Source of the DNA: Anaerolineae bacterium | GTDB lineage: Bacteria; Chloroflexota; Anaerolineae; B4-G1; SLSP01 | Direction: 5' to 3' | Length of the DNA: 49,033 bases | NCBI GenBank assembly: GCA_016934645.1 | Contig: JAFGSL010000408.1 | Coordinates: forward strand, 1-49,033 | Part shown: positions 26,402-35,620 of the stretch, piece after piece | Layout: each line of letters begins with the position of its first letter | Position numbering within the stretch: position 1 is the first letter of the stretch | The notes under the pieces: model-generated | What the model was told of the DNA's origin: nothing | The model's database searches: none | Seen by the model: the letters and a program-made list of their open reading frames with translations, nothing else | Position numbers and translations under genes: made by a program

Positions 26402-28084
26402 ATGCGAAAATCTGCTGGAAGAACACTATTGTACAGGCTGACAGCCTTGTTGATGTTGGTGATGCTGCTGGCATCCTGCGGTAAGCCAGCGAGTAAAGCG
26501 ACACCCGCGCCGGCGAGCGCGCCGGCCGCTGACCCCTTTGCCGGACTCGATCTTTTTGTCCCCAACCCTTACAACCCACCCATCGAGATGAGTTCCGTCA
26601 CTACCGTTAATGCCACGGTCAAGTTTCTGGAAGGGGACGACATCCACAACAACATCTGGACGCGGGCTTACGAACAACTCCTCGGCATCAAACTCACCTA
26701 CAAGTGGGTGGTCGATGGCTCGATGTATGACCAGAAACTCGGCCTGTCGATCAATTCGGGCGACATCCCGGATATGTTCATGGTTAATGGGACGCAGCTT
26801 CAGCTCTATCACGAAGCAGGCTTACTCGCCGATCTGACCTTGGTCTACGACGCTGACGCCTCCGCCACCACGCGCGACATTCTGGCGCAGAACCCGGTCG
26901 CGCTCAAGGCCGCGACGATCGATGGCGCGTTGTGGGGCATCCCTTTGACGGATGCGCCCGTCGCCACGGCCTCGGTGCTGTGGGTCCGCCTGGATTGGAT
27001 GGACAAACTCGGCATCGCCGCCCCAACCAGTATGGTGGACGTGCTCGACATCTCGCGGCGCTTCACCGAGGAGGATCCCGACGGCAACGGTGTGGCCGAT
27101 ACGATTGGCCTGTGTATGAGCAAAGGGCTTTTTGGCGCCATCGCCGGGCTGCAGGGGTTCTTCAACGGCTATCACGCCTATCCCGGCATCTGGTTCGAGC
27201 GGGATGGTGAGTTGGTGTATGGATCGGTGCAGCCGGAAATGCGCGATGCCCTGCTCGCTTTACAGAAGATGTACGCGAGCGGCCAGATCGATCCCGAGTT
27301 CGGGGTCAAGGACATCAACCAGGTCACGGAAACCATCGCGCAGGGGAAATGCGGCATGGAGTTTGGCGTCTGGTGGAATCCCTACCATCCGCTTAACCTG
27401 AGCCAGGCGAACAATCCGGATGCTTATTGGCAGGCGTATCCCATCCCCTCCGTGGACGGTGCGCCCGCCAGGAGCCAGTATTCCTCGGCGATCGGCGCTT
27501 TCCTGGTGATCAGGAACGGGTACGAACATCCTGAAGCCCTGATCCGCATGGTCAATTTCTGGACCGATAACATCGTGCGCTCGCAGGAGGACACCATCCG
27601 CACCGTTTTCCTGGGCGATATCGACAATCCCGATGTGGTACTCTACAAATACACGCCGGTCGTCCTGTGGGAACCCAACGCCTCGATTGAGGGCGGTCGC
27701 AAGCTGCGCGAGGCGCTGGCGAAGCACGATCCCTCCGGCCTGGATAACGAGATGGCGTGGCGCTACCGGATCATCCAGGCGTATTTCGAGCAGGGTATCA
27801 AGGAGGCGTGGGTCGAAGTCGCCACCAATGGGCCGGACGGGGCCGTCACCATCCTCGAAGGCGTTCTGGGGGATCATGGGATGCTGAACCGTTTCTACGG
27901 CACGCCCACACCAGCGATGGCGGAGAAAATGCCCACGCTCCAGCCGATGGAAGCCGAGGTGCTGACGAAGATCATCATGGGCGATTCGATCGACGCGTTC
28001 GACCAATTCGTGGAGAACTGGTACAAGCTGGGCGGAACGGAAATCGTCCAGGAGGTCAATCTCTGGGCCGAGGAGAACCAGTAA
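26402..28084 (+). CDS. LplA/YtcQ-type sugar-binding lipoprotein
   Basis: A 560-residue extracellular solute-binding lipoprotein of the large CUT1 type. Signal region ends in the lipobox LASC. Then come a low-complexity Ala/Pro linker, GDIPDMFMVNG, ALWGIPLTDAP, an EF-like loop EEDPDGNGVADTIG that probably binds calcium, and a C-terminal QEVNLWAEE segment typical of this type. It is followed by LplB- and YtcP-like permeases. Expected ligand: an oligosaccharide. Confidence 0.93.
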   Translation: MRKSAGRTLLYRLTALLMLVMLLASCGKPASKATPAPASAPAADPFAGLDLFVPNPYNPPIEMSSVTTVNATVKFLEGDDIHNNIWTRAYEQLLGIKLTYKWVVDGSMYDQKLGLSINSGDIPDMFMVNGTQLQLYHEAGLLADLTLVYDADASATTRDILAQNPVALKAATIDGALWGIPLTDAPVATASVLWVRLDWMDKLGIAAPTSMVDVLDISRRFTEEDPDGNGVADTIGLCMSKGLFGAIAGLQGFFNGYHAYPGIWFERDGELVYGSVQPEMRDALLALQKMYASGQIDPEFGVKDINQVTETIAQGKCGMEFGVWWNPYHPLNLSQANNPDAYWQAYPIPSVDGAPARSQYSSAIGAFLVIRNGYEHPEALIRMVNFWTDNIVRSQEDTIRTVFLGDIDNPDVVLYKYTPVVLWEPNASIEGGRKLREALAKHDPSGLDNEMAWRYRIIQAYFEQGIKEAWVEVATNGPDGAVTILEGVLGDHGMLNRFYGTPTPAMAEKMPTLQPMEAEVLTKIIMGDSIDAFDQFVENWYKLGGTEIVQEVNLWAEENQ

Positions 28085-28136
28085 CGCATTTTCTGATTTT
28101 CGATTTGCAGATTTGTTGATTTTCCAGGGAGTTCGT

Positions 28137-29039
28137 ATGTTATCACGCAGGAAGTTTTCTCGGCAGATCCCGCTCTATGTGATGCTGGCCCCGGCCATTG
28201 TGCTGGTGCTGGTGTATGCCTACGCGCCGATGATCGGGATCGTGATGGCGTTCCAGCGTGTCTTGCCCGGCAAGGGCCTCTTCGGTTCGCCCTGGGTAGG
28301 GCTGGATAATTTCCTGTTCGTCCTGAAGATGCCGAACATCGTGCAGGTGATCTGGAACACGGTCCGCATTGCCGGTCTGAAGGCCGTGGCGGGTGTGGTC
28401 GTGCCGGTGACGGTGGCGCTGATGCTCAACAACGTCACCAGCCAGGCGTTCAAACGCGCGGTGCAGACCGTCATCTACTTGCCGCACTTCCTCTCGTGGG
28501 TCATCCTGGCGGGCATCTTCGTGGACATCCTCTCGCCTTCGGAAGGCGTGGTCAACCACTTGCTCGGGCTGGTGGGGCTACAGCCGATCTTCTTCCTGGG
28601 CGATGACAAGGTTTTCCCCTGGACGATGGTCTTCACCGACGTGTGGAAGTCGTTCGGCTTCGGCACCATCGTCTACCTGGCGGCGCTGACTGACATCGAT
28701 CCGACACTGTACGAAGCCGCCGTGGTCGATGGCGCGACCCGCCGGCAGCAGACGTGGTACATCACGCTGCCGGGCATCTCTGGGACCATCATCATGCTGT
28801 CCACACTCAGCCTGGGCAACATCCTCAACGCGGGATTTGATCAAATCTTCAACCTTTACGGCCCGCTGGTCTACCGTACCGGCGACATCATCGACACGCT
28901 GGTCTACCGCATCGGTATCCTCAACTCCCAGTATGGCGTGGCGACGGCGGTCGGGCTGCTGAAGTCGGTCGTTTCCCTGGTGCTGATCGGCATCGCCTAC
29001 AAACTCGCGGCCAAATGGGCCGACTATCGGATTTTTTAG
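28137..29039 (+). CDS. LplB-type sugar ABC transporter permease
   Basis: A 300-residue CUT1 permease with six hydrophobic segments. The EAA loop reads YEAAVVDGATRRQQTWYITLPG. The ATG at 28137 follows AGGGAG. It pairs with the permease at 29151. No ATPase is coded nearby, so a shared MsiK-like ATPase elsewhere is expected, as in other systems of this type. Confidence 0.93.
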   Translation: MLSRRKFSRQIPLYVMLAPAIVLVLVYAYAPMIGIVMAFQRVLPGKGLFGSPWVGLDNFLFVLKMPNIVQVIWNTVRIAGLKAVAGVVVPVTVALMLNNVTSQAFKRAVQTVIYLPHFLSWVILAGIFVDILSPSEGVVNHLLGLVGLQPIFFLGDDKVFPWTMVFTDVWKSFGFGTIVYLAALTDIDPTLYEAAVVDGATRRQQTWYITLPGISGTIIMLSTLSLGNILNAGFDQIFNLYGPLVYRTGDIIDTLVYRIGILNSQYGVATAVGLLKSVVSLVLIGIAYKLAAKWADYRIF

Positions 29040-29045
29040 GGGAAA

Positions 29046-29134
29046 GTAGACGGTAGACAGTAGACGGTAGACGGGGACGTGCTCACCATTCGTCATTTGC
29101 TATTCGTAATTCGTTATTCATAATTCGTAATTCT
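29046..29134. repeat. TAGACGG and ATTCGTA word repeats
   Basis: 29046-29075 holds four TAGAC words (GTAGACGG type). 29088-29134 holds several ATTCGTAA/ATTCGTT words. Together they fill the 108-base gap between the two permease genes. Confidence 0.75.
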
Positions 29135-29150
29135 TCGGGGACGTGGTGTG

Positions 29151-30035
29151 ATGAATGAAAAGATCGTCAAACTGCCATTTTTTGAGAACCTGGTCAACCT
29201 GGTCTTGTTGGCATTGCTGGGGGTGCTGTGCGCATTTCCCATCGTCCATACCCTGGCGCTTTCGTTTTCGACGGCTGGCGCTGCATCCAGCGGGCGGGTG
29301 ACTATCTGGCCGGTCGAGTTCACCACGCAGGCTTACCGGTTTGTATTGGAGAATTCAGCCTTCATCAAATCGTTCGGGGTTTCCTTGCTGCGCGTGCTGG
29401 TCGGCGTGCCGGTCAACATGATTTTGACCATCCTGGTCGCTTATCCACTGTCACGGACGAAGGCCGAATTCCGGGCGCGCGACTTCTTCGCGTGGTTCTT
29501 CATGATCACCGTACTATTTTCCGGCGGTTTGATTCCCTGGTACATGGTCATCCGCCAGACCGGCTTGATCGACAGCTTCTGGGCGCTCATCATTCCCGGA
29601 GCGCTGCCGGTGTTCAACGTGATCCTGCTCGCGAATGCTTTCAGAGGCATCCCGAAAGAGCTTGAGGAAGCCGCTGCGATGGACGGCGCCGGGCACTGGA
29701 CCATCCTGCTCCGCGTCCTGCTGCCTCTATCGCTGCCTGTCCTGGCGACCGTGACGTTGTTCGTGGCGGTCGGGCACTGGAATTCCTGGTTCGACGGGCT
29801 GATCCTGATGAATTCGCCGGATAAATACCCGTTGCAGAGCTATCTGCAAACCGTCGTCATCAACCCCGATCCCCGGATGCTCACCGAACGCGACCTGGCC
29901 TTGTTGCAACTGATCAGCAACCGCACCACGCGGGCCGCGCAAATCTTCATCGCGATGGTGCCGATCCTGGTGATTTATCCGTTTTTGCAGCGGTATTTTA
30001 CGGCTGGGGTGAAGTTGGGGTCGGTAAAGGGATAG
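29151..30035 (+). CDS. YtcP-type sugar ABC transporter permease
   Basis: A 294-residue CUT1 permease, second subunit. Six hydrophobic segments and the EAA loop LEEAAAMDGAGHWTILLRVLLPLS cut here as residues about 170-195. I use the ATG at 29151; a GTG directly before it is also possible. The stop TAG lies inside a TAGACGG-family repeat. Confidence 0.93.
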   Translation: MNEKIVKLPFFENLVNLVLLALLGVLCAFPIVHTLALSFSTAGAASSGRVTIWPVEFTTQAYRFVLENSAFIKSFGVSLLRVLVGVPVNMILTILVAYPLSRTKAEFRARDFFAWFFMITVLFSGGLIPWYMVIRQTGLIDSFWALIIPGALPVFNVILLANAFRGIPKELEEAAAMDGAGHWTILLRVLLPLSLPVLATVTLFVAVGHWNSWFDGLILMNSPDKYPLQSYLQTVVINPDPRMLTERDLALLQLISNRTTRAAQIFIAMVPILVIYPFLQRYFTAGVKLGSVKG

Positions 30036-30062
30036 ACGGTAGGCAGTAGACGGTAGACGGGG
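30033..30062. repeat. TAGACGG word repeat
   Basis: Starts with the permease stop codon TAG and continues as TAGACGGTAGGCAGTAGACGG-type words (family of 7109, 8421 and 29046). Confidence 0.7.
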
Positions 30063-30093
30063 GGAGAAAGGGACGGGGGAAAATGTCAGGTCT

Positions 30094-30141
30094 TATCTTT
30101 GTGCTTTGAGGGGATCGCTAGATCCCCGCTTGTTATCAAAA
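30094..30141 (+). repeat. Half copy of the structured repeat family
   Basis: Matches the left half of 36295-36410, including the hairpin GGGGATC-GCTA-GATCCCC shape and the TTG-TAT-AAAA tail. The other half is missing. Confidence 0.6.
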
Positions 30142-30155
30142 GGGCATCTCACATT

Positions 30156-31157
30156 ATGGACTTTTCCGAATTCACTACATTTCCTATCATAGATGGGCAC
30201 GTGCATTTCATCCATCCGGAGGCGATGGAGGCGATGGTGACGGTGCTGGATCAGACCGGGTGCGTCAGCGCCAATCTCGTCTGCCTGCCCAACCCCGACG
30301 GGACCACGGGCAATCCGGCTGCGTTGACCTTCAGGGAACGCCATCCCGACCGGGTGTACCTCTCCGGCGCATTGGAGTACGGCCCGGCGTTGGCGGACCT
30401 GGCCCGCGCGCCGGAGATGTTGGCGCGGCAAGTGCTGGCGTTGAAATCTCAAGGCTTCGACGGCCTCAAGCTCATCGAGGGCAAGCCGCAGGTGCGCAAG
30501 CTGTTGCCGTACCCGCTCGACGGGTCGCTGTACGCGGAGCTATGGGCGGCTTTGGAGCAGGAACAGTTTCCGGTGGTGTTCCACGTCGCCGACCCGGACG
30601 AGTTCTGGGATGCCGTACGTTGTCCTTCCTGGGCGCGGCGGAGTGGGTGGGACTACTCTGACGGCAGCTACCCGACCAAAGAGGGTCTCTACACTGAAGT
30701 GGATCGCATTCTCGAGCGTCACCCGCGCTTGAAGCTCACGCTCGCGCACTTCTATTTCCTCTCGCGGGATTTGCCACGCGCAGCTCGTTTCCTCGATGCG
30801 CATCCCAACGTGTGTTTCGACCTCACGCCCCACGTGGATATGTACGACGATTTCAGCCGCGAACCGGCCCGCGTTCGTGAGTTCTTCCTGCGCTACCAGG
30901 ACCGGTTGATCTACGGCACCGACCTCGACACGCGGGTGTTGCAGCGCGGCGCGGCGGACACGCAGTGGGTTTTGAGCCTGGCGTGGCTCATCCGCGCGAT
31001 GTTGGAGAAGGATGGACCGTTCGTTGTGCCGGATGACGGTGTGCATCCCGCTCCTGATGTGGGGTATCACCACGGGTTGGGTCTGCCGCGCGATGTTTTA
31101 GAGAAGATTTACCGTATCAACTTCGAGCGGGTGTACAGTATTTGTTCGGCAGATTGA
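30156..31157 (+). CDS. Amidohydrolase family (PF04909-like) protein
   Basis: A 333-residue metal-dependent TIM barrel. Metal motif HVHF near residue 12, GFDGLKLIEGKP with a Lys in the strand-4 position, VVFHVADPDEFWD with His, LTLAHFYFLS with His, and IYGTDLDTR with Asp complete the expected set. The ATG at 30156 has a weak AAGGG. It is the last gene of the plus-strand operon and belongs to the same broad family as the gene at 17808. Substrate unknown. Confidence 0.82.
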   Translation: MDFSEFTTFPIIDGHVHFIHPEAMEAMVTVLDQTGCVSANLVCLPNPDGTTGNPAALTFRERHPDRVYLSGALEYGPALADLARAPEMLARQVLALKSQGFDGLKLIEGKPQVRKLLPYPLDGSLYAELWAALEQEQFPVVFHVADPDEFWDAVRCPSWARRSGWDYSDGSYPTKEGLYTEVDRILERHPRLKLTLAHFYFLSRDLPRAARFLDAHPNVCFDLTPHVDMYDDFSREPARVREFFLRYQDRLIYGTDLDTRVLQRGAADTQWVLSLAWLIRAMLEKDGPFVVPDDGVHPAPDVGYHHGLGLPRDVLEKIYRINFERVYSICSAD

Positions 31158-31183
31158 CCGTAAGAAATGGGTTCTGAACTCGT

Positions 31184-32389
31184 TTAGGTCAGGCAGTTCT
31201 GGCTTGCTTTGACCTGTTCCAGCCGTTCGAGCGGGATGTGCCACAAATCCCACGACAAGACCAGCCCATCCACATCTGTTGTACGCAACGTTGCCAGATC
31301 GTGTTCGAGTCGCGTGGGGTCCAGATGGCTAACGCCTGGAATTTCGACCAATTCAATCCCCATCCACAACGGGTGCACCCCTGCCGCTCGTGCCCGGTTG
31401 ACCTCGATAGCAAGGGCCGCGGATGGTAGCCCCTGTTCCCGGAGTGCCTCGCGCGTGGCGGGGAGCGGAAGCTGTGTCGCCGTCGCGAGCCACGTCAGGG
31501 CTTGGTCTTCGGGCACGGACTTTTTCTCGATCAACCATTGCGCCAGGTCCAACAGTTCGAAGGGCAGCCCTGCCGGGCCGATGGTGTGCAGGTAGGTCAT
31601 CACCTTGATCCAATCGCTACACGGGTTGAGTTGCGCAAGGTCTTGCCCGACCATGCGTGTCAGGGCCGGCGTGAAGCAGTCTAGCCCGACTTCTAGCCCC
31701 ATCGCGTAGGCTATCTCCGCCGCTTCCCGGACGATATTTTGCACGCTGGCTGCTCGAAAGTCCAGAAAAACATTCAACAGCGCGTCATCGGTATCTACGT
31801 TTTCCTGAGAAGAAAGCAAGCCGCGGATGAAAACCTCGATCCGTTGCGGGCTTGCCAGCAGACGCGCCAGGGCATGTTGCACGGCAGTTAGGTCCAGCCC
31901 AGATGCGGCTGCTGCGCGGTGACAGTGTTCGCAGAAGCACGCGAGCCGCCGGCCGGGATCCACAGCGGGCGAGGGATAGCGAATGCGATCCAGGAACACG
32001 CCGTCGTAGAGGCCACCGGCAAGGCTCCGTTTGAGCCGTTGAAGGATCATCCCGCGTACTGCCGGGTTATTGGGGCAGAGGAACGTGAACTCCGGCATAT
32101 TCTGGAAGCCCGGCACCGGTTCGCCACCCGGCCCGCGGGTGAACCAATCTGGATCAGCCGCAGCGTCATTCGCCGTGAGCAAGGGGTGCCAGAGGAACAA
32201 CTTTGCCCCGGCCTGTTCGGTGACCTCACGGCACACCTGCACAAGCGGCGCTGGCAAGTCCCAGCCGAGGAGTACGTGACTGATGGGCAGCCGTTCGAAG
32301 GTTGCCTGCAATCGATCCCCGACAACTTGTGGCGCGAGGGCCACGGTTTCGGGGTTGGGTTCGAGATATTGGACGGTGTAGGTGGGCAT
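31184..32389 (-). CDS. Putative glycoside hydrolase-like TIM-barrel protein
   Basis: A 401-residue cytoplasmic protein. LFLWHPLL, the strand GLYDGVFLDRIRYPSP and the CFCEHCHRAA motif (two Cys pairs, perhaps metal-binding) resemble GHL10/DUF4015-like putative glycosidase barrels. The end has WMGIELVEIPG and LVLSWDLWHIP strands, consistent with a barrel. The start overlaps closely with the gene upstream (gap four bases). No function assigned. Confidence 0.6.
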   Translation of the reverse strand: MPTYTVQYLEPNPETVALAPQVVGDRLQATFERLPISHVLLGWDLPAPLVQVCREVTEQAGAKLFLWHPLLTANDAAADPDWFTRGPGGEPVPGFQNMPEFTFLCPNNPAVRGMILQRLKRSLAGGLYDGVFLDRIRYPSPAVDPGRRLACFCEHCHRAAAASGLDLTAVQHALARLLASPQRIEVFIRGLLSSQENVDTDDALLNVFLDFRAASVQNIVREAAEIAYAMGLEVGLDCFTPALTRMVGQDLAQLNPCSDWIKVMTYLHTIGPAGLPFELLDLAQWLIEKKSVPEDQALTWLATATQLPLPATREALREQGLPSAALAIEVNRARAAGVHPLWMGIELVEIPGVSHLDPTRLEHDLATLRTTDVDGLVLSWDLWHIPLERLEQVKASQNCLT

Positions 32390-32393
32390 GACG

Positions 32394-32735
32394 TCAAACC
32401 TGTGTCTTTGCTGCTACCGGCTGTGTCAACACCTGATATTCCTCCCACGTGATAAACGTGCCGCCCTCAATCTCCCGTTCTACAATGCGATAAGCCTCGT
32501 CGAAGCGGAGGGTAGCGTAGATCAGGCTGAAACACCCGCCGTCCATAATCTCCTTGCGCAGCGTGTAGCCGCCGTGCTCGAAATTGCGCTGCAGGTCGTG
32601 GTGTTTGTCGGCGCGGATGCGCACGGGTGCGCCGCATGTATCGCACTTCACGTAGAAGTAGATACCGTCGGGATCGCGCAGTTGGCTATCCGCCGAACCG
32701 AAGAATAACTTGCGTAGTTTGTCCAGAAAGCTCAT
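32394..32735 (-). CDS. Small protein with a zinc-ribbon-like CxxC motif
   Basis: A 113-residue protein of unknown function. One CDTC knuckle near residue 31 and a further Cys in DGGCFS; basic N-terminus. It lies between the PIN gene (gap 11 bases) and the barrel gene (gap four bases), so all are probably one transcript. Confidence 0.65.
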   Translation of the reverse strand: MSFLDKLRKLFFGSADSQLRDPDGIYFYVKCDTCGAPVRIRADKHHDLQRNFEHGGYTLRKEIMDGGCFSLIYATLRFDEAYRIVEREIEGGTFITWEEYQVLTQPVAAKTQV

Positions 32736-32746
32736 CGGTTGCCTGC

Positions 32747-33187
32747 CTATGGTGTGGGTTGTTGGGAATTGATTATCTGCTCCAAGAACTCCGTTGCCGT
32801 CAATACCGCTACCTGTCCGACTTGTTTCAGTGTAAGCAAGTCTTTGTCACCACTGATGATAACGTCGGCGCGACCGACTACAGCGCAGGCGATAACCCGG
32901 TCATCGTCAGGATCGCGGCTGATGGGCGGGATGGTTTCCGGCAATTCCACTATTTCACTCAGCGCGGCGATAAGCGCCACGAAGCGGTCGCGGGTCGCGG
33001 CATCGTAATAGCGCTGCAGGCGGGGATAGCGGAGCACGCGGGCCAGTTCTGCCAGCAATTCTGGCGCTGTGATCAGGACAAAGTGTCCTTCGGCCAGGTG
33101 AACATCCAGTAACATCGCAATGGGCGGGCGATGGACGAGAAGGTAGCTGACCAGGAGGTTAGTGTCGAAGACGGCGCGCAGTGTCAT
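32747..33187 (-). CDS. PIN-domain toxin (putative ribonuclease)
   Basis: A 146-residue PIN-fold RNase. Acidic residues are seen in AVFDTN (Asp), PELLAELARVL (Glu), DPDDDRVIA (Asp cluster) and SGDKDLL (Asp). The ATG at 33187 overlaps the antitoxin stop as ATGA, the usual arrangement in type II toxin-antitoxin pairs. A longer frame starting at 33316 lies inside the antitoxin and is rejected. Confidence 0.88.
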   Translation of the reverse strand: MTLRAVFDTNLLVSYLLVHRPPIAMLLDVHLAEGHFVLITAPELLAELARVLRYPRLQRYYDAATRDRFVALIAALSEIVELPETIPPISRDPDDDRVIACAVVGRADVIISGDKDLLTLKQVGQVAVLTATEFLEQIINSQQPTP

Positions 33188-33468
33188 GCGCGGCGCGCCT
33201 CTTCGATCAGTGCGGTGGCTTCGTCCTCGGTGAGGGCGGCGCGGGTACTCACTTCCTCGGCAATGGCGCGCAGTTCCGCCAGCCACGCCTGGCGCTCCAC
33301 CCGACCGCTTTGCCACTTACGGTACGCCTCGAAATCCTCGTAGGGGATAATGACGGCTTGGGGCGTGCCGTAATTTTGCACGATCACTGGCTCGCGCTTG
33401 ACCCGCACACGGTCGAGCACATCACGTACCCGGCGGCGCAGGTCGGTAGACTGAATGGTTTCGACCAT
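33184..33468 (-). CDS. Phd/YefM-family antitoxin
   Basis: A 94-residue antitoxin. The N-terminal part (STDLRRRVRDVLDRVR, then EPVIVQNYGTPQAVIIPYEDFE) is the Phd/YefM DNA-binding fold; the C-terminal helix would bind the toxin. Translationally coupled to the PIN gene. Expected to repress its own promoter. Confidence 0.88.
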   Translation of the reverse strand: MVETIQSTDLRRRVRDVLDRVRVKREPVIVQNYGTPQAVIIPYEDFEAYRKWQSGRVERQAWLAELRAIAEEVSTRAALTEDEATALIEEARRA

Positions 33469-33540
33469 AGGTTTGCTCCCTTTTTAGCACAATTTGTGAC
33501 ACATTTTATGTCAATATGTTGTGCTTATTGTACCACCGAT

Positions 33541-35514
33541 CTACAGATTTGTCATCCTCTTTACAATCGCCTCCACGTCATACACGCACCCGCCCCACGT
33601 GCCACCGCTGACCTGTTGCAGCGCGGCCCAAAGGCGGGTATCGTCGGGTAGATTTGGATCGGGCGCAAGATCTGGGTGTGACGGACGCGCATCCAGCACG
33701 CGCGCGCCTTCTTCTGGGGAGTATCGCCGGCCCTCATGCCCCACCAGGTTGACGCTGCCGTGCAAGTTCACACGGTCGATGACGATCTCGATCAGATCGC
33801 CCTCCTGCACGCGCCCCAGCGGACCGCCCGCCAGCGCCTCCGGGCCGGCGTGGCCCACGCACGCGCCTGTGCTCACGCCGCTGAAGCGCGCGTCGGTGAT
33901 CAGCGCGACCTCCTTGCCCCACGAGATGTGCTTCAACGCCGCCGTGACCTGGTATGTCTCCTCCATCCCGCAGCCCAGCGGCCCGCGCCCGATGAGGACG
34001 ATGACGTCGCCGGGACGCACTGGGTTCGCCGTTTGCCCTTTGATCGCCGCGATGGCGTCCCGCTCGGTGGTGAAGACCCGCGCCGGGCCGGTTTTGCGGT
34101 AGACGCCGTCGGCATCGACCACGCTTGGATCAATCGCCGTGCTCTTGACGACGGAGCCTTCCGGGGCGAGATTGCCGGTGGGGAAGGTGAGTGTGCTGGT
34201 GATGCCGCGCGCTTTGGCTTCCTGCGGTGAAAAGATCACGTTATCGGGATCGACGCCGTCTTCTGTGAATAGCCGCTCGCGCAGAAGTGTGCGGCGTTCG
34301 GAGCGTTCCCATACGTCCAGCGACTCGCCCAACGGACGTCCCTGCACGGTGAGGGCGTCGAGGCGCAGCAGGCCCAGGTCGCGCAGGTGCAGCATCACTT
34401 CCGGGACGCCGCCCGCCAGGTAGACGCGCACCGTCGGATGCCCGACCGGACCATTGGGCAGCACGTCCACCAGCCGGGGGGTGCTGCGGTTGACGCGATC
34501 CCAATCCGCGACGGTAGGGCGTGGCAGCCCGGCGGCGTGGGCGATCGCAGGCAGGTGCAGCAGCAGGTTCGTGCTCCCGCCGAACGCCGCGTAGACGACC
34601 ATCGCGTTGTGGACCGCGTCCTCGGTGACGATGTCATACATCGTAATCCCTGCCTCTGCCAGCTTAACCAGCGCCTCCGCCGACCGCCGGGCGATATCGA
34701 GCCAGAGCGGTTGCCCTGAGGGCGCCAGCGCGGAATGGACGAGCGCCATCCCCAACGCCTCGCCGACGACCTGGCTGGTCGCCGCGGTGCCGAGGAACTG
34801 GCATCCACCGCCGGGAGAGGCGCAGGCCCGGCAGCCGAGGACGGCGGCTTCTTCCAGCGTGATCTCGCCCTGGGCGAAGCGCGCGCTGAGGGTCTGGACT
34901 TTGCCCGCATCCTCGCCCACGGTGGGCGGGAGCGTGACGCCGCCGGGTATGAGCACGCACGCGCCGTCGCGTTGCGCCGCCAGGGCCATCATCATTGCGG
35001 GGAGGCCCTTGTCGCAGGTGGCGACGCCCAACACACCGCGCCGCGTCGGCAGCGAGCGGATAAGGCGGCGCATGACGATCGCGGCGTCGTTGCGGTAGGC
35101 GAGGCTGTCCATCATCCCCGGCGTGCCCTGGGTGCGCCCATCGCACGGATCGGTCAAATAGCTGGCGAAGGGGACCGCGCCGTGCTGCGTGAAAGTTTCG
35201 GCGGCGGCGTGCACCAGCAGGTCGGTCTCCCAATGCCCGGTGTGAAGGCCCAGGGCGAGGGGCGTGCCATCTTCCGCTCGCAAGCCGCCACTGATGCCGA
35301 GGATGAGGTATTCCGGGCGGCGCAATTCGCCGGGCGTCCAGCCCATCGCCGCGTCCATCGTCAGCCCGAAGAGATCGCCGCTGGAGATGTTGCGCAAGTA
35401 GTCGGCGTCCAGCGGGAGCGCGCCCTGCGGCCCCGCCGCGTGGGTCTGCACATCGTAAAAGCGGCTATCCGCTGCTTCGATGGAAACCGGTTCGGGAATG
35501 TGTTTTGTGCTCAA
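33541..35514 (-). CDS. yjhG: YjhG/YagF-family D-xylonate dehydratase
   Basis: A 657-residue IlvD/Edd-superfamily iron-sulfur dehydratase. Length and segments such as [41 protein letters not shown] and [13 protein letters not shown] are close to E. coli YjhG and YagF. Cluster ligands are Cys124, Cys167 and Cys238. Expected reaction: D-xylonate (or a related D-pentonate) to 2-keto-3-deoxy-D-pentonate. It supplies the step before the FAH-fold dehydratase at 20918. The gene follows an alpha/beta hydrolase gene on the same strand. Confidence 0.92.
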   Translation of the reverse strand: MSTKHIPEPVSIEAADSRFYDVQTHAAGPQGALPLDADYLRNISSGDLFGLTMDAAMGWTPGELRRPEYLILGISGGLRAEDGTPLALGLHTGHWETDLLVHAAAETFTQHGAVPFASYLTDPCDGRTQGTPGMMDSLAYRNDAAIVMRRLIRSLPTRRGVLGVATCDKGLPAMMMALAAQRDGACVLIPGGVTLPPTVGEDAGKVQTLSARFAQGEITLEEAAVLGCRACASPGGGCQFLGTAATSQVVGEALGMALVHSALAPSGQPLWLDIARRSAEALVKLAEAGITMYDIVTEDAVHNAMVVYAAFGGSTNLLLHLPAIAHAAGLPRPTVADWDRVNRSTPRLVDVLPNGPVGHPTVRVYLAGGVPEVMLHLRDLGLLRLDALTVQGRPLGESLDVWERSERRTLLRERLFTEDGVDPDNVIFSPQEAKARGITSTLTFPTGNLAPEGSVVKSTAIDPSVVDADGVYRKTGPARVFTTERDAIAAIKGQTANPVRPGDVIVLIGRGPLGCGMEETYQVTAALKHISWGKEVALITDARFSGVSTGACVGHAGPEALAGGPLGRVQEGDLIEIVIDRVNLHGSVNLVGHEGRRYSPEEGARVLDARPSHPDLAPDPNLPDDTRLWAALQQVSGGTWGGCVYDVEAIVKRMTNL

Positions 35515-35526
35515 GAGACCTCCATC

Positions 35527-35620
35527 AGAGAAACTGCGAATCTACACGAATAGAAGACAATCTGTGTAGATTCGGCGAATGCGGACATTCGGCGAATGTG
35601 AACATTTGTGAAGATTAGTG
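35527..35620. repeat. AATCTTCACGAAT-family repeat, copy 2
   Basis: Words of the 17771-17840 family in the gap after the alpha/beta hydrolase. The complement reads ACCACTAATCTTCACAAAT beside the stop codon, compared with ACCACGAATCTTCACGAAT at the amidohydrolase end. Confidence 0.65.

Noticed and set aside
33188..33316. N-terminal extension of the PIN protein
   Set aside because: It runs through the antitoxin gene in another frame; the ATGA overlap start is typical.
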